Positions 29,215 through 36,621 of a stretch of DNA of 36,621 nucleotides are shown here, piece after piece (positions within the stretch are counted from its first letter, which is position 1; each line of letters opens with the position of its first letter). The position numbers and the translations under genes were made by a program. The stretch is from the IMG/VR virus record IMGVR_UViG_3300032213_000559, positions 1 through 36,621 of that record; one strand, given 5' to 3'. The stretch comes from a virus. The notes below the pieces were generated by a model, which saw only the letters and a list, made by a program, of their open reading frames with translations, was not told the DNA's origin and made no database searches.

Positions 29215-29613
29215 TTAATAGGTTTTGACTATTAAATAAAGTTGTGCGGTAATGGCTAAAAGGCTGCACCGCTTTTATATACCCATGCATGCGCTTTTTT
29301 GCCGGCCGCCTGGCGCCCCGCCGCTATTTGCCGGCAAGCGCGCGGATATCAGGCCCCGCCGCCCGCCCGCCCGATAGGCCCTCCCTATTACCCTCCCTCC
29401 CTCGCCGCCATAATGCATATAACCTGCATTATGTAAAACGCGCCCGCATAGGTTTTCGCTATGGATTCCGACCCTTTACCGGCTTTTCGTGCCATTTTGA
29501 CATGGGGGGGAGGGGGGTTGGCTGGCTTGTAATATTTGCGGGTGCCTCTTACCCACAAAAAAAAGAGAATTAGCTATACAATCCAATCGCTTCCAATTAA
29601 AAGGAAAAAAGCG
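29215..29613. other. GC-skewed intergenic region before terminase genes
   Basis: I see no convincing gene in these 399 bases; a 94-codon frame (29289-29573) looks spurious. Contents in order: a weak hairpin GCGGT/ACCGC followed by TTTTATAT (29247-29280), the 12-mer TTTTATATACCC (29273-29284) also present at 28717-28728, a repeated TTTGCCGGC (29298 and 29327), a long C-rich tract (29351-29408), a 25-base inverted repeat (29409-29433), and a G-rich run (29504-29517). Being just upstream of the packaging genes, it may hold the packaging start or the replication origin. Confidence 0.6.
29409..29433. repeat. 25-base inverted repeat
   Basis: CATAATGCA (29409-29417) and TGCATTATG (29425-29433) are perfect 9-base arms around a 7-base spacer. 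The symmetry suits a dimeric protein such as a repressor or small terminase. It lies 180 bases upstream of the small terminase candidate, between a C-rich and a G-rich tract. Confidence 0.75.
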
Positions 29614-29949
29614 ATGCCAGCACCGATAAAAGACCCGCCCTACGTTTTTCCGACGACGCTTGCGAAGACGGATACCCAGCGCATCAAAGAACTAAAGCGC
29701 ATGCTGATCGAAGGTCAGGGTGAGCATGTTGTCCAGAAGGTGTTGGACATTGCGCTAGAAGATGGACACCCAGGCCAGATGGCTGCGCTAAAGATGTGCA
29801 TGGATCGAGCGCTACCGGCTAGTCTGTTCGAGAAGACTGCCGCACAACGCAGCGCCATTAACATCACCATATCAACGCTAGGCGCACCGCCGGTAATCGA
29901 ACCAATACCAGACGACAACGTAATAGACGTAGAGGCCAAAGATGGATGA
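29614..29949 (+). CDS. Putative terminase small subunit
   Basis: This 111-residue protein is taken from ATG 29614 with AAGGA 8 bases upstream; the open frame extends to 29536 but without a start supported by a site. The middle (TQRIKELKRMLIEGQGEHVVQKVLDIALEDGHPGQ, residues about 20-54) and the A-L-K-M-C-M-D-R-x-L-P segment resemble small terminase-like DUF5681 proteins. The C-terminus is acidic (DDNVIDVEAKD). Two genes upstream of the large terminase is a common place for the DNA-recognition subunit. The assignment is moderate. Confidence 0.6.
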   Translation: MPAPIKDPPYVFPTTLAKTDTQRIKELKRMLIEGQGEHVVQKVLDIALEDGHPGQMAALKMCMDRALPASLFEKTAAQRSAINITISTLGAPPVIEPIPDDNVIDVEAKDG

Positions 29950-30343
29950 CTATCTAAATAGCTTGGGGCTATCGCCGCAGGAACTAAACAAAGTGATGTA
30001 CCACCGGTCGAACATGGCCAAGCCTGGATTTGACGCCGAAGGCAATCCAATCACCATCTACGCTACTGGCATTCAGATACCGTCGGGCAAGTACAAGGGG
30101 CAGTTCGTATCGATCCCAGGTTACGTTGGCGGTAAGGTGATTGAAGACGAAGGTGCCTTGTGGAAAACGTGGAAGAAGGATATCGAAGCCGGAAAGTGGC
30201 CGATCTATCCAACCAGCAAAGCCTTGAATGAGCGCGACGCATGGCTGCATCAGGTAATGGAGCGCGACATGGCGCTTGAGCGAGCCAAGCAAACGCCAGC
30301 CGAACCGGTGTTTTACAAAGACCCATTCGGAGCGCCTGACTAA
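29942..30343 (+). CDS. Hypothetical protein between terminase subunits
   Basis: This 133-residue protein overlaps the upstream gene by 8 bases and the large terminase by one (TAATG). It has a Gly/Pro-rich beta core (GIQIPSGKYKGQFVSIPGY, then GGKVIEDEGALW) and a charged helical C-terminus (MERDMALERAKQ). It has no membrane segment or Cys. Its tight placement suggests a packaging accessory or virion protein; I do not recognise a described family. Confidence 0.7.
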   Translation: MDDYLNSLGLSPQELNKVMYHRSNMAKPGFDAEGNPITIYATGIQIPSGKYKGQFVSIPGYVGGKVIEDEGALWKTWKKDIEAGKWPIYPTSKALNERDAWLHQVMERDMALERAKQTPAEPVFYKDPFGAPD

Positions 30344-31602
30344 TGTCTGACGTACATTTCCAGTTCCTGCCGTGGCAAGAGCAAGTGTTTGCCGATTCCA
30401 CACGTTTCAAAGTGATAGCCGCTGGCCGACGCTGTGGCAAGTCTAGGCTGGCAGCTACAACGCTGCTGCTAGAAGGTCTGAAATGTCCTGCCGGATCGGC
30501 TGTCTTGTATGTGGCGCCCACCAACGGGCAAGCCCGCCAGATTATCTGGAACGTACTTATGGAGCTGGGACGGGATGTGATCGCCAACAGTCACATCAAC
30601 AATCAGGACATCACCCTAATCAACGGCGCAACTATCTATGTCAGAGGCGCCGATCGGCCAGACACCCTGCGCGGTGTGTCCTTGACCTACGCCGTGCTGG
30701 ACGAAGTGGCTGACATTAAGCCCGAGACGTGGGAACAGGTAATACGCGCGGCGCTGTCAGACAAGAAGGGTCGCGGGATGTTCATCGGAACGCCCAAAGG
30801 GCGCAACTGGTTCTACGATCTGTTTCAGTTGGGCGAAGACGGCACTGACAAGGATTGGAAAAGCTGGCACTTCACCACCAAAGACAATCCGCTAATTGAT
30901 CCAGAAGAAATCGAATCGGCCAAGAAGACTCTGTCCAGCTTCGCGTTTAAGCAGGAATACATGGCCAGTTTCAGTAATGCTGGCTCGGACATATTCAAGG
31001 AAGATTGGGTCAAGTACGGAGAAGAGCCGAAAGACGGTAGTTACTTCGTGGCGGTGGACTTAGCCGGCTTTGAAGAAGTAGCCAAGCAAGCGGCCAATTC
31101 TAAGAAGCGGTTAGATGAAACAGCCATTGCGATCGTTAAAGTGACTGACGAGGGCAAATGGTGGATTAAGAAGATAGAACATGGCCGGTGGGACATTCGG
31201 GAGACGGCGGCCAAGATACTGATGGCCATGCGCGACTATCGGCCGCTGTCGATCGGAATTGAGCGCGGAGCATTAAAAAACGCTGTTTTGCCGTATTTGA
31301 GTGACTTAATGCGTAAGAATAATGTATATTCGCACATAGTTGACCTAACGCACGGCAACCGGAAAAAGGCTGACCGGATTATCTGGAGCCTCCAAGGGCG
31401 TTTTGAGCATGGCAGGATTGTGCTTAATTCAGACGAGGATTGGGATATATTCCTAGATCAGCTTCTTATGTTCCCTGCACAGGGGGTACACGACGATTTG
31501 CCTGACGCCTTGTCCTATATAGACCAATTGGCCGTGACATCCTACATGCAAGAGGATGAATCCGACGATTGGGAACCGGTGGACATTATTTCGGGTGTAT
31601 AA
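30343..31602 (+). CDS. terL: Terminase large subunit
   Basis: This 419-residue packaging motor has an N-terminal ATPase with Walker A G-R-R-C-G-K-S (28-34) and Walker B A-V-L-D-E (117-121), a coupling segment F-I-G-T-P-K-G near 145, and a C-terminal RuvC-like nuclease beginning Y-F-V-A-V-D-L-A-G. Late acidic residues follow in G-V-H-D-D-L-P-D-A. It translocates DNA into the prohead and cuts it. The length is typical of podovirus enzymes. The portal gene begins directly after its stop. Confidence 0.93.
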   Translation: MSDVHFQFLPWQEQVFADSTRFKVIAAGRRCGKSRLAATTLLLEGLKCPAGSAVLYVAPTNGQARQIIWNVLMELGRDVIANSHINNQDITLINGATIYVRGADRPDTLRGVSLTYAVLDEVADIKPETWEQVIRAALSDKKGRGMFIGTPKGRNWFYDLFQLGEDGTDKDWKSWHFTTKDNPLIDPEEIESAKKTLSSFAFKQEYMASFSNAGSDIFKEDWVKYGEEPKDGSYFVAVDLAGFEEVAKQAANSKKRLDETAIAIVKVTDEGKWWIKKIEHGRWDIRETAAKILMAMRDYRPLSIGIERGALKNAVLPYLSDLMRKNNVYSHIVDLTHGNRKKADRIIWSLQGRFEHGRIVLNSDEDWDIFLDQLLMFPAQGVHDDLPDALSYIDQLAVTSYMQEDESDDWEPVDIISGV

Positions 31603-33633
31603 ATGGATCAAAATGAATTCGATCAACCCACAGAAAACGACAAAGAGTTAGTCAGTTTTGTGGTGGATCACTGCAATAGGTGGAGAACGTATCGCGATAT
31701 TAACTTCCTCCCGCAATGGGAAGAATACGAGCGCATCTTCCGTGGCCAATGGGCGTCCGAAGACAAGACAAGAGAGTCGGAGCGTTCACGCATCGTCACC
31801 CCTGCAACGCAACAAGCCGTTGAAACCCGACACGCTGAGATTATTGAGGCGATCTTTGGTTCTGGCGAATTCTTTGACATCAAAGACGATTTGCAAGATG
31901 TCGATGGCAACCCGATGGATGTCGAGATGTTGAAACTCCAGATGATGGAGGATTTCAAACGCGACAAGTTGAGGAAGCACGTTGACCAAGTGGTGCTGTT
32001 GGCTGAGATTTACGGCACGGGTATCGCCGAGATTACGACGTCAATGGAGAAAGAATTAGCTCCTGCGACGATGCCAATGCCAGGCCAGTCACAAGCGGCG
32101 ATTGGTACGGTGGAAAAGGCGCGGGTATCGGTCAAGCCGATGCCGGTCAATCCGAAGAATTTCTTGTGGGATCCAAACGGTACAACGGTTGACGACTGCA
32201 TGGGCGTGGCCATTGAGAAGTACGTATCGATTCACAAGGTGGTGCGTGGTATCGAGCGCGGTATCTACCGCAAGGTCAACATCACCCCTACCTACGAAGA
32301 CACCGACTTAGAGCCAACCCAAGAAGTTAGCCAGTACCAAGATGAAAAGGTACTGCTCTTGACTTACTACGGTCTAGTCCCCCGCGAGTACCTGCAAAAA
32401 GTTGAAAACGAAGACATCGTCGAGCTGTTCCCTGACGATTCAGCGGCTGAAGACTATCAAGACATGGTCGAGGCGATCATTGTCATTGCGAACGATGGCC
32501 TATTATTGAAGGCTGAAGAGAGTCCGTACATGATGAAGGATCGTCCTGTACTGACCTATCAGGCTGATACGGTTCCGAATAGATTGCCAGGCCGTGGGAC
32601 GATTGAAAAAGCCTACAACATGCAGAAATCCATTGATGCGCAAGTGCGTACTCACTTGGATTCACTGGCACTAACAGCTTCACCAATGATGGCCGTGGAC
32701 GCAACGCGACTGCCGCGAGGCGCAAAGCTGACGGTTCAGCCTGGCAAGGCGATTTACACCAACGGCAACCCGAATGAGATTTTATATCCGTTCAAGTTTG
32801 GCCAAACCGATGGTTCAAGCATCACAACGGCTGAAAAATTCCAGCAAATGCTCTTGCAAGCGACCGGCACATTAGATAGTAATGGCATGGTGTCTGCGGT
32901 TGGGCGCGATGCGGCGGGTACTGGCATGTCAATGGCTGTGGCGTCCATTATTAAGAAGTACAAACGCACGCTGGTGAACTTCCAAGAAGACTTTTTGATT
33001 CCGTTCATCAATAAAGCAGCGTACCGCTTTATGCAGTTTGACCCTGAGCGCTATCCGTCGGTCGATATGGTGTTCATACCGACAGCAACCTTGGGAATTA
33101 TTGCGCGTGAGTACGAGCAAGCGCAGTTTATTAGCCTGTTGCAAACCCTTGGCCCTGATACTCCGGTGCTGCCGATTATCTTGAAGGGCATTGTTGCCAA
33201 TAGTTCGTTGTCGAACCGTGGTGAATTGATGCAACGCTTGGATCAGATGGGTCAAGTTGACCCAGCGGCACAAGAAAAGCAGATGGTTCAGGAACAATTG
33301 GCCTTGCAAGCAGCGCAAGCGCAGATTGCTGTCAATACGACGCAAGCTGAACAGAATCGTGCTGAAGCCACCAAGATAATGATCGACACTAAGTTGAAAC
33401 CCTTGGAAGTACAAGCCAAGATTCAGCAAGGATTGACGGCTAACCTACCTAATCAGGCTGATTTAGCGTCTAAAGAGTTTGACAAGCGTGTCAAGGTCGC
33501 TGAATTGATGCTGAAAGAAGCGGATATTAAGAACAAATCCAAGATTGTCGAAATGCAGATGATGAACAAGCAGGAAAATCTGAGCAAAGTAGAGAATGAT
33601 TTTCTAGATAGCTTGGGGGCTGAACTTAAATGA
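31603..33633 (+). CDS. Portal (head-tail connector) protein
   Basis: This 676-residue protein follows the large terminase with no gap. It has the N-terminal W-R-T-Y-R-D helix, the E-R-S-R-I-V-T-P-A-T-Q-Q-A-V-E stretch and V-N-P-K-N-F-L-W-D-P, typical of podovirus portals. A central Q-K-S-I-D-A-Q helix and a long Gln/Ala-rich C-terminal coiled coil (QEQLALQAAQAQIAVNTTQAE) follow; the latter resembles the barrel extension of P22-type portals. Twelve copies would form the channel for DNA entry and exit. Confidence 0.88.
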   Translation: MDQNEFDQPTENDKELVSFVVDHCNRWRTYRDINFLPQWEEYERIFRGQWASEDKTRESERSRIVTPATQQAVETRHAEIIEAIFGSGEFFDIKDDLQDVDGNPMDVEMLKLQMMEDFKRDKLRKHVDQVVLLAEIYGTGIAEITTSMEKELAPATMPMPGQSQAAIGTVEKARVSVKPMPVNPKNFLWDPNGTTVDDCMGVAIEKYVSIHKVVRGIERGIYRKVNITPTYEDTDLEPTQEVSQYQDEKVLLLTYYGLVPREYLQKVENEDIVELFPDDSAAEDYQDMVEAIIVIANDGLLLKAEESPYMMKDRPVLTYQADTVPNRLPGRGTIEKAYNMQKSIDAQVRTHLDSLALTASPMMAVDATRLPRGAKLTVQPGKAIYTNGNPNEILYPFKFGQTDGSSITTAEKFQQMLLQATGTLDSNGMVSAVGRDAAGTGMSMAVASIIKKYKRTLVNFQEDFLIPFINKAAYRFMQFDPERYPSVDMVFIPTATLGIIAREYEQAQFISLLQTLGPDTPVLPIILKGIVANSSLSNRGELMQRLDQMGQVDPAAQEKQMVQEQLALQAAQAQIAVNTTQAEQNRAEATKIMIDTKLKPLEVQAKIQQGLTANLPNQADLASKEFDKRVKVAELMLKEADIKNKSKIVEMQMMNKQENLSKVENDFLDSLGAELK

Positions 33634-34763
33634 GCATAATTCCTAATTTGGATGAGATGACCGATGAGGACAAGCTCAAGGTATTAGAGTCTGTTCAGCA
33701 ATCGATTCGTGAGAGCAAAGAAATACAGAAAAAGAAGATTGGCGAGAACGTCCAAGCGGTTGTCGCTGCGTTAAAGAAGATTGAAAACGACATTAACAAC
33801 CGTTTTGAGAATGTTGCAGCGACGATTGAAAATCGTGTCGCCAATATCAAAGATGGTCAAGACGGATCACCTGGCGTTGATGGTAGGCCAGGCCGTGACG
33901 GTGTCGCAGGTAAAGATGGCCGCGACGGTCGTGACGGTGTTGACGGTACTAAGGGCGAAGACGGTGTAGCAGGTCAAGATGGTGTGTCGGTAACAAACGC
34001 TTATCTCGACTTTGACAACAGTCTAATCATTGAACTATCCAATGGCCGAAGCATTAACGCTGGCGAGGTGTTGCCACCGGATATCGCTGACCGTTTGAAG
34101 ATCATCATCAACCAAGGCGCGAATGGTGGTGGAGGCGGCGGCGCAAGTTTGCCGGATCAAACTGGCAATAGCGGTAAGTTTCTAACGACTGACGGAACCA
34201 ATGCATCGTGGGGTACACCGTCAGGGTCTGGTGATGTCGTTGGCCCGTCATCATCGGTTGATTCAGAAATTGCGCTGTTTAACAGCACTACTGGCAAGTT
34301 AATCAAGCGCGCTACATTAACAGGACTTGTTAAAGCAACGTCGGGGGTGGCGTCTGCCGCCACGGCTGGAACTGATTATTTGGCTCCCCCTAGTGGCACC
34401 GCGCTACTAAAAGCTAACTCCGGTGGAGCTTTGGCTAACGCTACGGCTGGCACTGATTATGTTGCGCCAGGCGGCGCTTTAGGTACACCAAGCAGCGGCA
34501 CATTAACTAATGCAACTGGTCTTCCTTTGTCTACCGGCGTGACAGGCACTCTGCCAGTTGTTAATGGCGGTACAGGTCAAACCACGTTTACCGACGGTCA
34601 ATTGTTGATTGGTAACTCAACAGGTAATACCTTAACCAAAGCAACATTGACGGCAGGCTCCAACATAACGATTACAAATGCTGCGGGCGCGATTACAATC
34701 GCGGCGTCTGGCGGTGGTGGCGGTACTGGTGACGGTGGAGCATACGCCTGGTTCTTATCCTAA
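33630..34763 (+). CDS. Collagen-like tail fibre protein
   Basis: This 377-residue protein starts in an ATGA overlap with the portal gene. It has an N-terminal helical region with coiled coil (about 11-75), then 15 unbroken Gly-X-Y triplets (residues 76-120, GQDGSPGVDGRPGRDG and onward), which form collagen-like triple helices in phage fibres. A C-terminal stalk follows, with repeated modules T-A-G-T-D-Y-x-A-P and GALGTPSSGTLTNATGLP. The end is Gly-rich. It is likely a trimeric fibre or a connector anchoring the tail proteins that follow. Confidence 0.85.
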   Translation: MSIIPNLDEMTDEDKLKVLESVQQSIRESKEIQKKKIGENVQAVVAALKKIENDINNRFENVAATIENRVANIKDGQDGSPGVDGRPGRDGVAGKDGRDGRDGVDGTKGEDGVAGQDGVSVTNAYLDFDNSLIIELSNGRSINAGEVLPPDIADRLKIIINQGANGGGGGGASLPDQTGNSGKFLTTDGTNASWGTPSGSGDVVGPSSSVDSEIALFNSTTGKLIKRATLTGLVKATSGVASAATAGTDYLAPPSGTALLKANSGGALANATAGTDYVAPGGALGTPSSGTLTNATGLPLSTGVTGTLPVVNGGTGQTTFTDGQLLIGNSTGNTLTKATLTAGSNITITNAAGAITIAASGGGGGTGDGGAYAWFLS

Positions 34764-34772
34764 GAGGTAAAA

Positions 34773-35885
34773 ATGAAGACTTTAGTTTTAGACGGAACAG
34801 CAATCAGCATTCAGATTGCTATGTCCACATCGGCGGCCACAACCAACCCGACATTCGTTACAACGTATGCTGATAATTCAGGAACGGGTATCACTGAAGG
34901 CGCAACCGATGGCGCATTGAATGGCTCAACAGATGTCACTGCCGTTCCAGCTCCTACAGGGACGAACCGTCGGGTGATTAAAGACATTACGATCTATAAC
35001 GGTGACACCGCAGCGGTTACGGTATTCATTAAGTACGACAACAATGCAACGCAACGCACATTAGCTAAAGTAACGTTAGCAGTTGGCGATACATGGACAA
35101 CTGACGGGGCATTTGACACAAACGGTCAGTTAAAGACTGTTGCAGGTTTTGTTAATCTTGCCACTCAAGTTGTTGGCACGTTGCCAGTTGGCAACGGCGG
35201 TTCAGGTGCCACAACCTTGACAGGTGTGTTGAAAGGTAATGGAACATCTGCATTTAGTGCTGCAACTGCTGGCACAGACTACTTAGCTCCAGGTGGAGCA
35301 TTGGGTACGCCTAGTTCTGGTACGTTGACTAACGCTACAGGCTTGCCAATATCAACTGGTGTTAGTGGTCTAGGTAGCAATGTAGCTACATTCTTGGCTA
35401 CTCCTTCAGCAGCAAACTTAGCGTCTGCGGTTACTGATGAAACTGGTTCGGGTAACTTAGTATTTGCTACGTCTCCAACGTTAGTAACTCCAGTATTAGG
35501 TACTCCGACATCAGGCACGTTATCAAACTGTACTGCTGATGGAACCAACTCAGTAGGTTTTAAAAATGTTCCGATTAACAGTCAATCTGCGGCTTATACA
35601 ACTGTACTAGCTGATTCTGGTAAAACGATACTCCATCCATCAACAGATGCGAATGCTCGAACATTTACGATTGATTCTAATGCTAACGTAGCGTATGCAC
35701 TTGGAACGGCTATAACGTTTATAAACATGACTAGCCAAGTAGTAACGATTGCGATCACTAGCGATACTATGTATTTGGCTGGAACTGGTACAACTGGCAG
35801 TCGTTCATTAGCTCAGTATGGTATGGCAACTGCGGTAAAACTGACTTCTACAACGTGGATTATTTCAGGTAATGGGTTGACCTAA
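34773..35885 (+). CDS. Tail fibre/structural protein sharing stalk modules
   Basis: This 370-residue protein starts 9 bases after the collagen-like gene. The N-terminal half is beta-rich (about 1-120) and resembles a small virion domain (RVIKDITIYNGDTAAVTVFI). The middle repeats the modules of the preceding gene: AGTDYLAPGGALGTPSSGTLTNATGLP. The C-terminal domain (FKNVPINSQSAAYTTVLADSGKTILH) is a phage fibre tip type. The shared modules point to duplication or modular exchange among the tail genes. It overlaps the next gene by one base. Confidence 0.8.
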   Translation: MKTLVLDGTAISIQIAMSTSAATTNPTFVTTYADNSGTGITEGATDGALNGSTDVTAVPAPTGTNRRVIKDITIYNGDTAAVTVFIKYDNNATQRTLAKVTLAVGDTWTTDGAFDTNGQLKTVAGFVNLATQVVGTLPVGNGGSGATTLTGVLKGNGTSAFSAATAGTDYLAPGGALGTPSSGTLTNATGLPISTGVSGLGSNVATFLATPSAANLASAVTDETGSGNLVFATSPTLVTPVLGTPTSGTLSNCTADGTNSVGFKNVPINSQSAAYTTVLADSGKTILHPSTDANARTFTIDSNANVAYALGTAITFINMTSQVVTIAITSDTMYLAGTGTTGSRSLAQYGMATAVKLTSTTWIISGNGLT

Positions 35886-36621
35886 TGAGCGGAATTATTC
35901 AGAGTTTAATAGGATCGTTAAAGTCTGCTGCTGCAACGGCAACTGATGCTTATTACAATTTAGTCACGCTGCTATTAAACACTAGCAGCACTAATGGCGC
36001 ACAAAATAATACGTTTTTAGATTCGTCTAGTAACAACTTTACGATTACTCGTAACGGTAATACTACGCAAGGAACATTTACGCCGTTTAGTCAAACGGGG
36101 TGGGGTAATAATTTTAATGGAAGTACAGATTATATAAGCGCAGGAACTTCTCTTTTTAATTACACAACAGCAAACGCATCAACTCAAACAGCAACTATTG
36201 AAGCGTGGGTATATACGACTGCTTATGGTAGTCCATCACAAACTTACTATAGCGAATGTATTATAGGTAAGGGTGATGTTTACATGAACTTTGGTATCAA
36301 TGGTTCTGGTAATCTTGTTTTAACGCATTTTGATGGAACGCAGAGAACCGTAACTAGCAGTGGTACTGTTTCTTTAAATACATGGACGTATGTAGCTTGC
36401 ACAATATCTGGCGGCGTTGTTACTTTATATATAAATGGTAGTTCTTCTGGAACTGGCACATGGTTTGGTATTGCTGCTGGTGGACAAAATACGGCGTCTT
36501 TAATTGGTAGAGCATCAACTAACGCTTCTTCTATTTATTTTAGTGGGTATTTGTCTAACGTAAGAGTATCAACAAATGTTCGAACAATAACAACTCCAAC
36601 TATTGCATATTCTAGTGATGG
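35885..36621 (+). CDS. LamG/concanavalin A-like tail protein, N-terminal part (partial)
   Basis: The frame runs from ATG 35885 (TAATG junction) to the end of the window without a stop, giving 245 codons plus two bases. A short N-terminal linker (MSGIIQSLIGSLKSAAATATDAYY) precedes one LamG-like jelly-roll module with N-F-N-G-S-T-D-Y, W-V-Y, W-T-Y-V-A-C and L-Y-I-N-G-S strands. The last residues, T-I-A-Y-S-S-D-G, are the usual linker to a next module. The fragment at 1-1194 carries two further modules of the same kind, so both are probably one gene interrupted by the window ends. Confidence 0.85.
   Translation, partial: MSGIIQSLIGSLKSAAATATDAYYNLVTLLLNTSSTNGAQNNTFLDSSSNNFTITRNGNTTQGTFTPFSQTGWGNNFNGSTDYISAGTSLFNYTTANASTQTATIEAWVYTTAYGSPSQTYYSECIIGKGDVYMNFGINGSGNLVLTHFDGTQRTVTSSGTVSLNTWTYVACTISGGVVTLYINGSSSGTGTWFGIAAGGQNTASLIGRASTNASSIYFSGYLSNVRVSTNVRTITTPTIAYSSD

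Noticed and set aside
29497-29535. Promoter made of TTGACA (29497) and TAATAT (29530)
   Set aside because: The spacer is 27 bases, far outside the 15-19 range for sigma-70 promoters.
29289-29573. 94-codon frame upstream of the small terminase candidate
   Set aside because: It translates C-rich and G-rich tracts into Pro/Arg/Ser- and Gly-rich runs with no ribosome site; it looks like a by-product of base composition.
1-36621. CRISPR array, integrase, insertion sequence or rRNA
   Set aside because: I saw no regularly spaced direct repeats with unique spacers, no recombinase or transposase motifs and no rRNA-like sequence on either strand.

Overview
This window is nearly all of a tailed double-stranded DNA phage genome of the short-tailed (podovirus-like) type. 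It carries a large terminase, portal, scaffold and HK97-fold capsid, short-tail proteins without a tape-measure or sheath gene, large internal/ejection-type proteins, and a lysis cassette. I see no integrase, phage RNA polymerase, tRNA or rRNA gene. Several promoters match the host sigma-70 consensus, so transcription probably relies on host RNA polymerase. The gene set and small-gene families look like those of uncultured freshwater phages of Gram-negative, perhaps betaproteobacterial, hosts. The host assignment is inference; the spanin pair supports an outer membrane.

Layout. (1) 1-17233, rightward: C-terminal part of a LamG-type tail protein, small genes, scaffold, capsid, decoration-like protein, a run of tiny basic proteins, adaptor and nozzle-like tail proteins, a collar fibre, a cupin, three internal/ejection proteins, then lysis genes (membrane protein, GH19 endolysin, lipoprotein, holin candidate, secreted peptide, Rz with nested Rz1). 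(2) 17230-19730, leftward: SNF2-type helicase, VRR-NUC nuclease and four small genes. (3) 19817-26407, rightward: Cas4/RecB-like nuclease (DUF2800), probable ssDNA-binding protein, a tiny secreted cysteine-rich peptide, family A DNA polymerase and primase-helicase. (4) 28624-26507, leftward: an accessory operon of very small genes plus a GP88-family protein. (5) 28625-29613: two repeat-rich intergenic stretches around a small probable DNA-binding gene. (6) 29614-36621, rightward: small terminase candidate, large terminase, portal, collagen-like fibre, second tail protein and the N-terminal part of a LamG protein that runs off the window.

The two ends appear to belong to one gene, with a short piece of the genome missing between them, so the map is probably circular or circularly permuted. 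Virion and lysis genes then form one rightward block from 29.6 kb across the ends to 17.2 kb. Replication genes are split over a divergent promoter region at 19.73-19.79 kb.

The most interesting signals are: the divergent promoter pair with a palindromic operator and a predicted leaderless transcript; the secreted eight-cysteine peptide directly before the DNA polymerase; the iteron-like repeat field at 28746-28992; a leader upstream of 5990 that can hide its own ribosome binding site; and an operon of tiny, easily missed genes.
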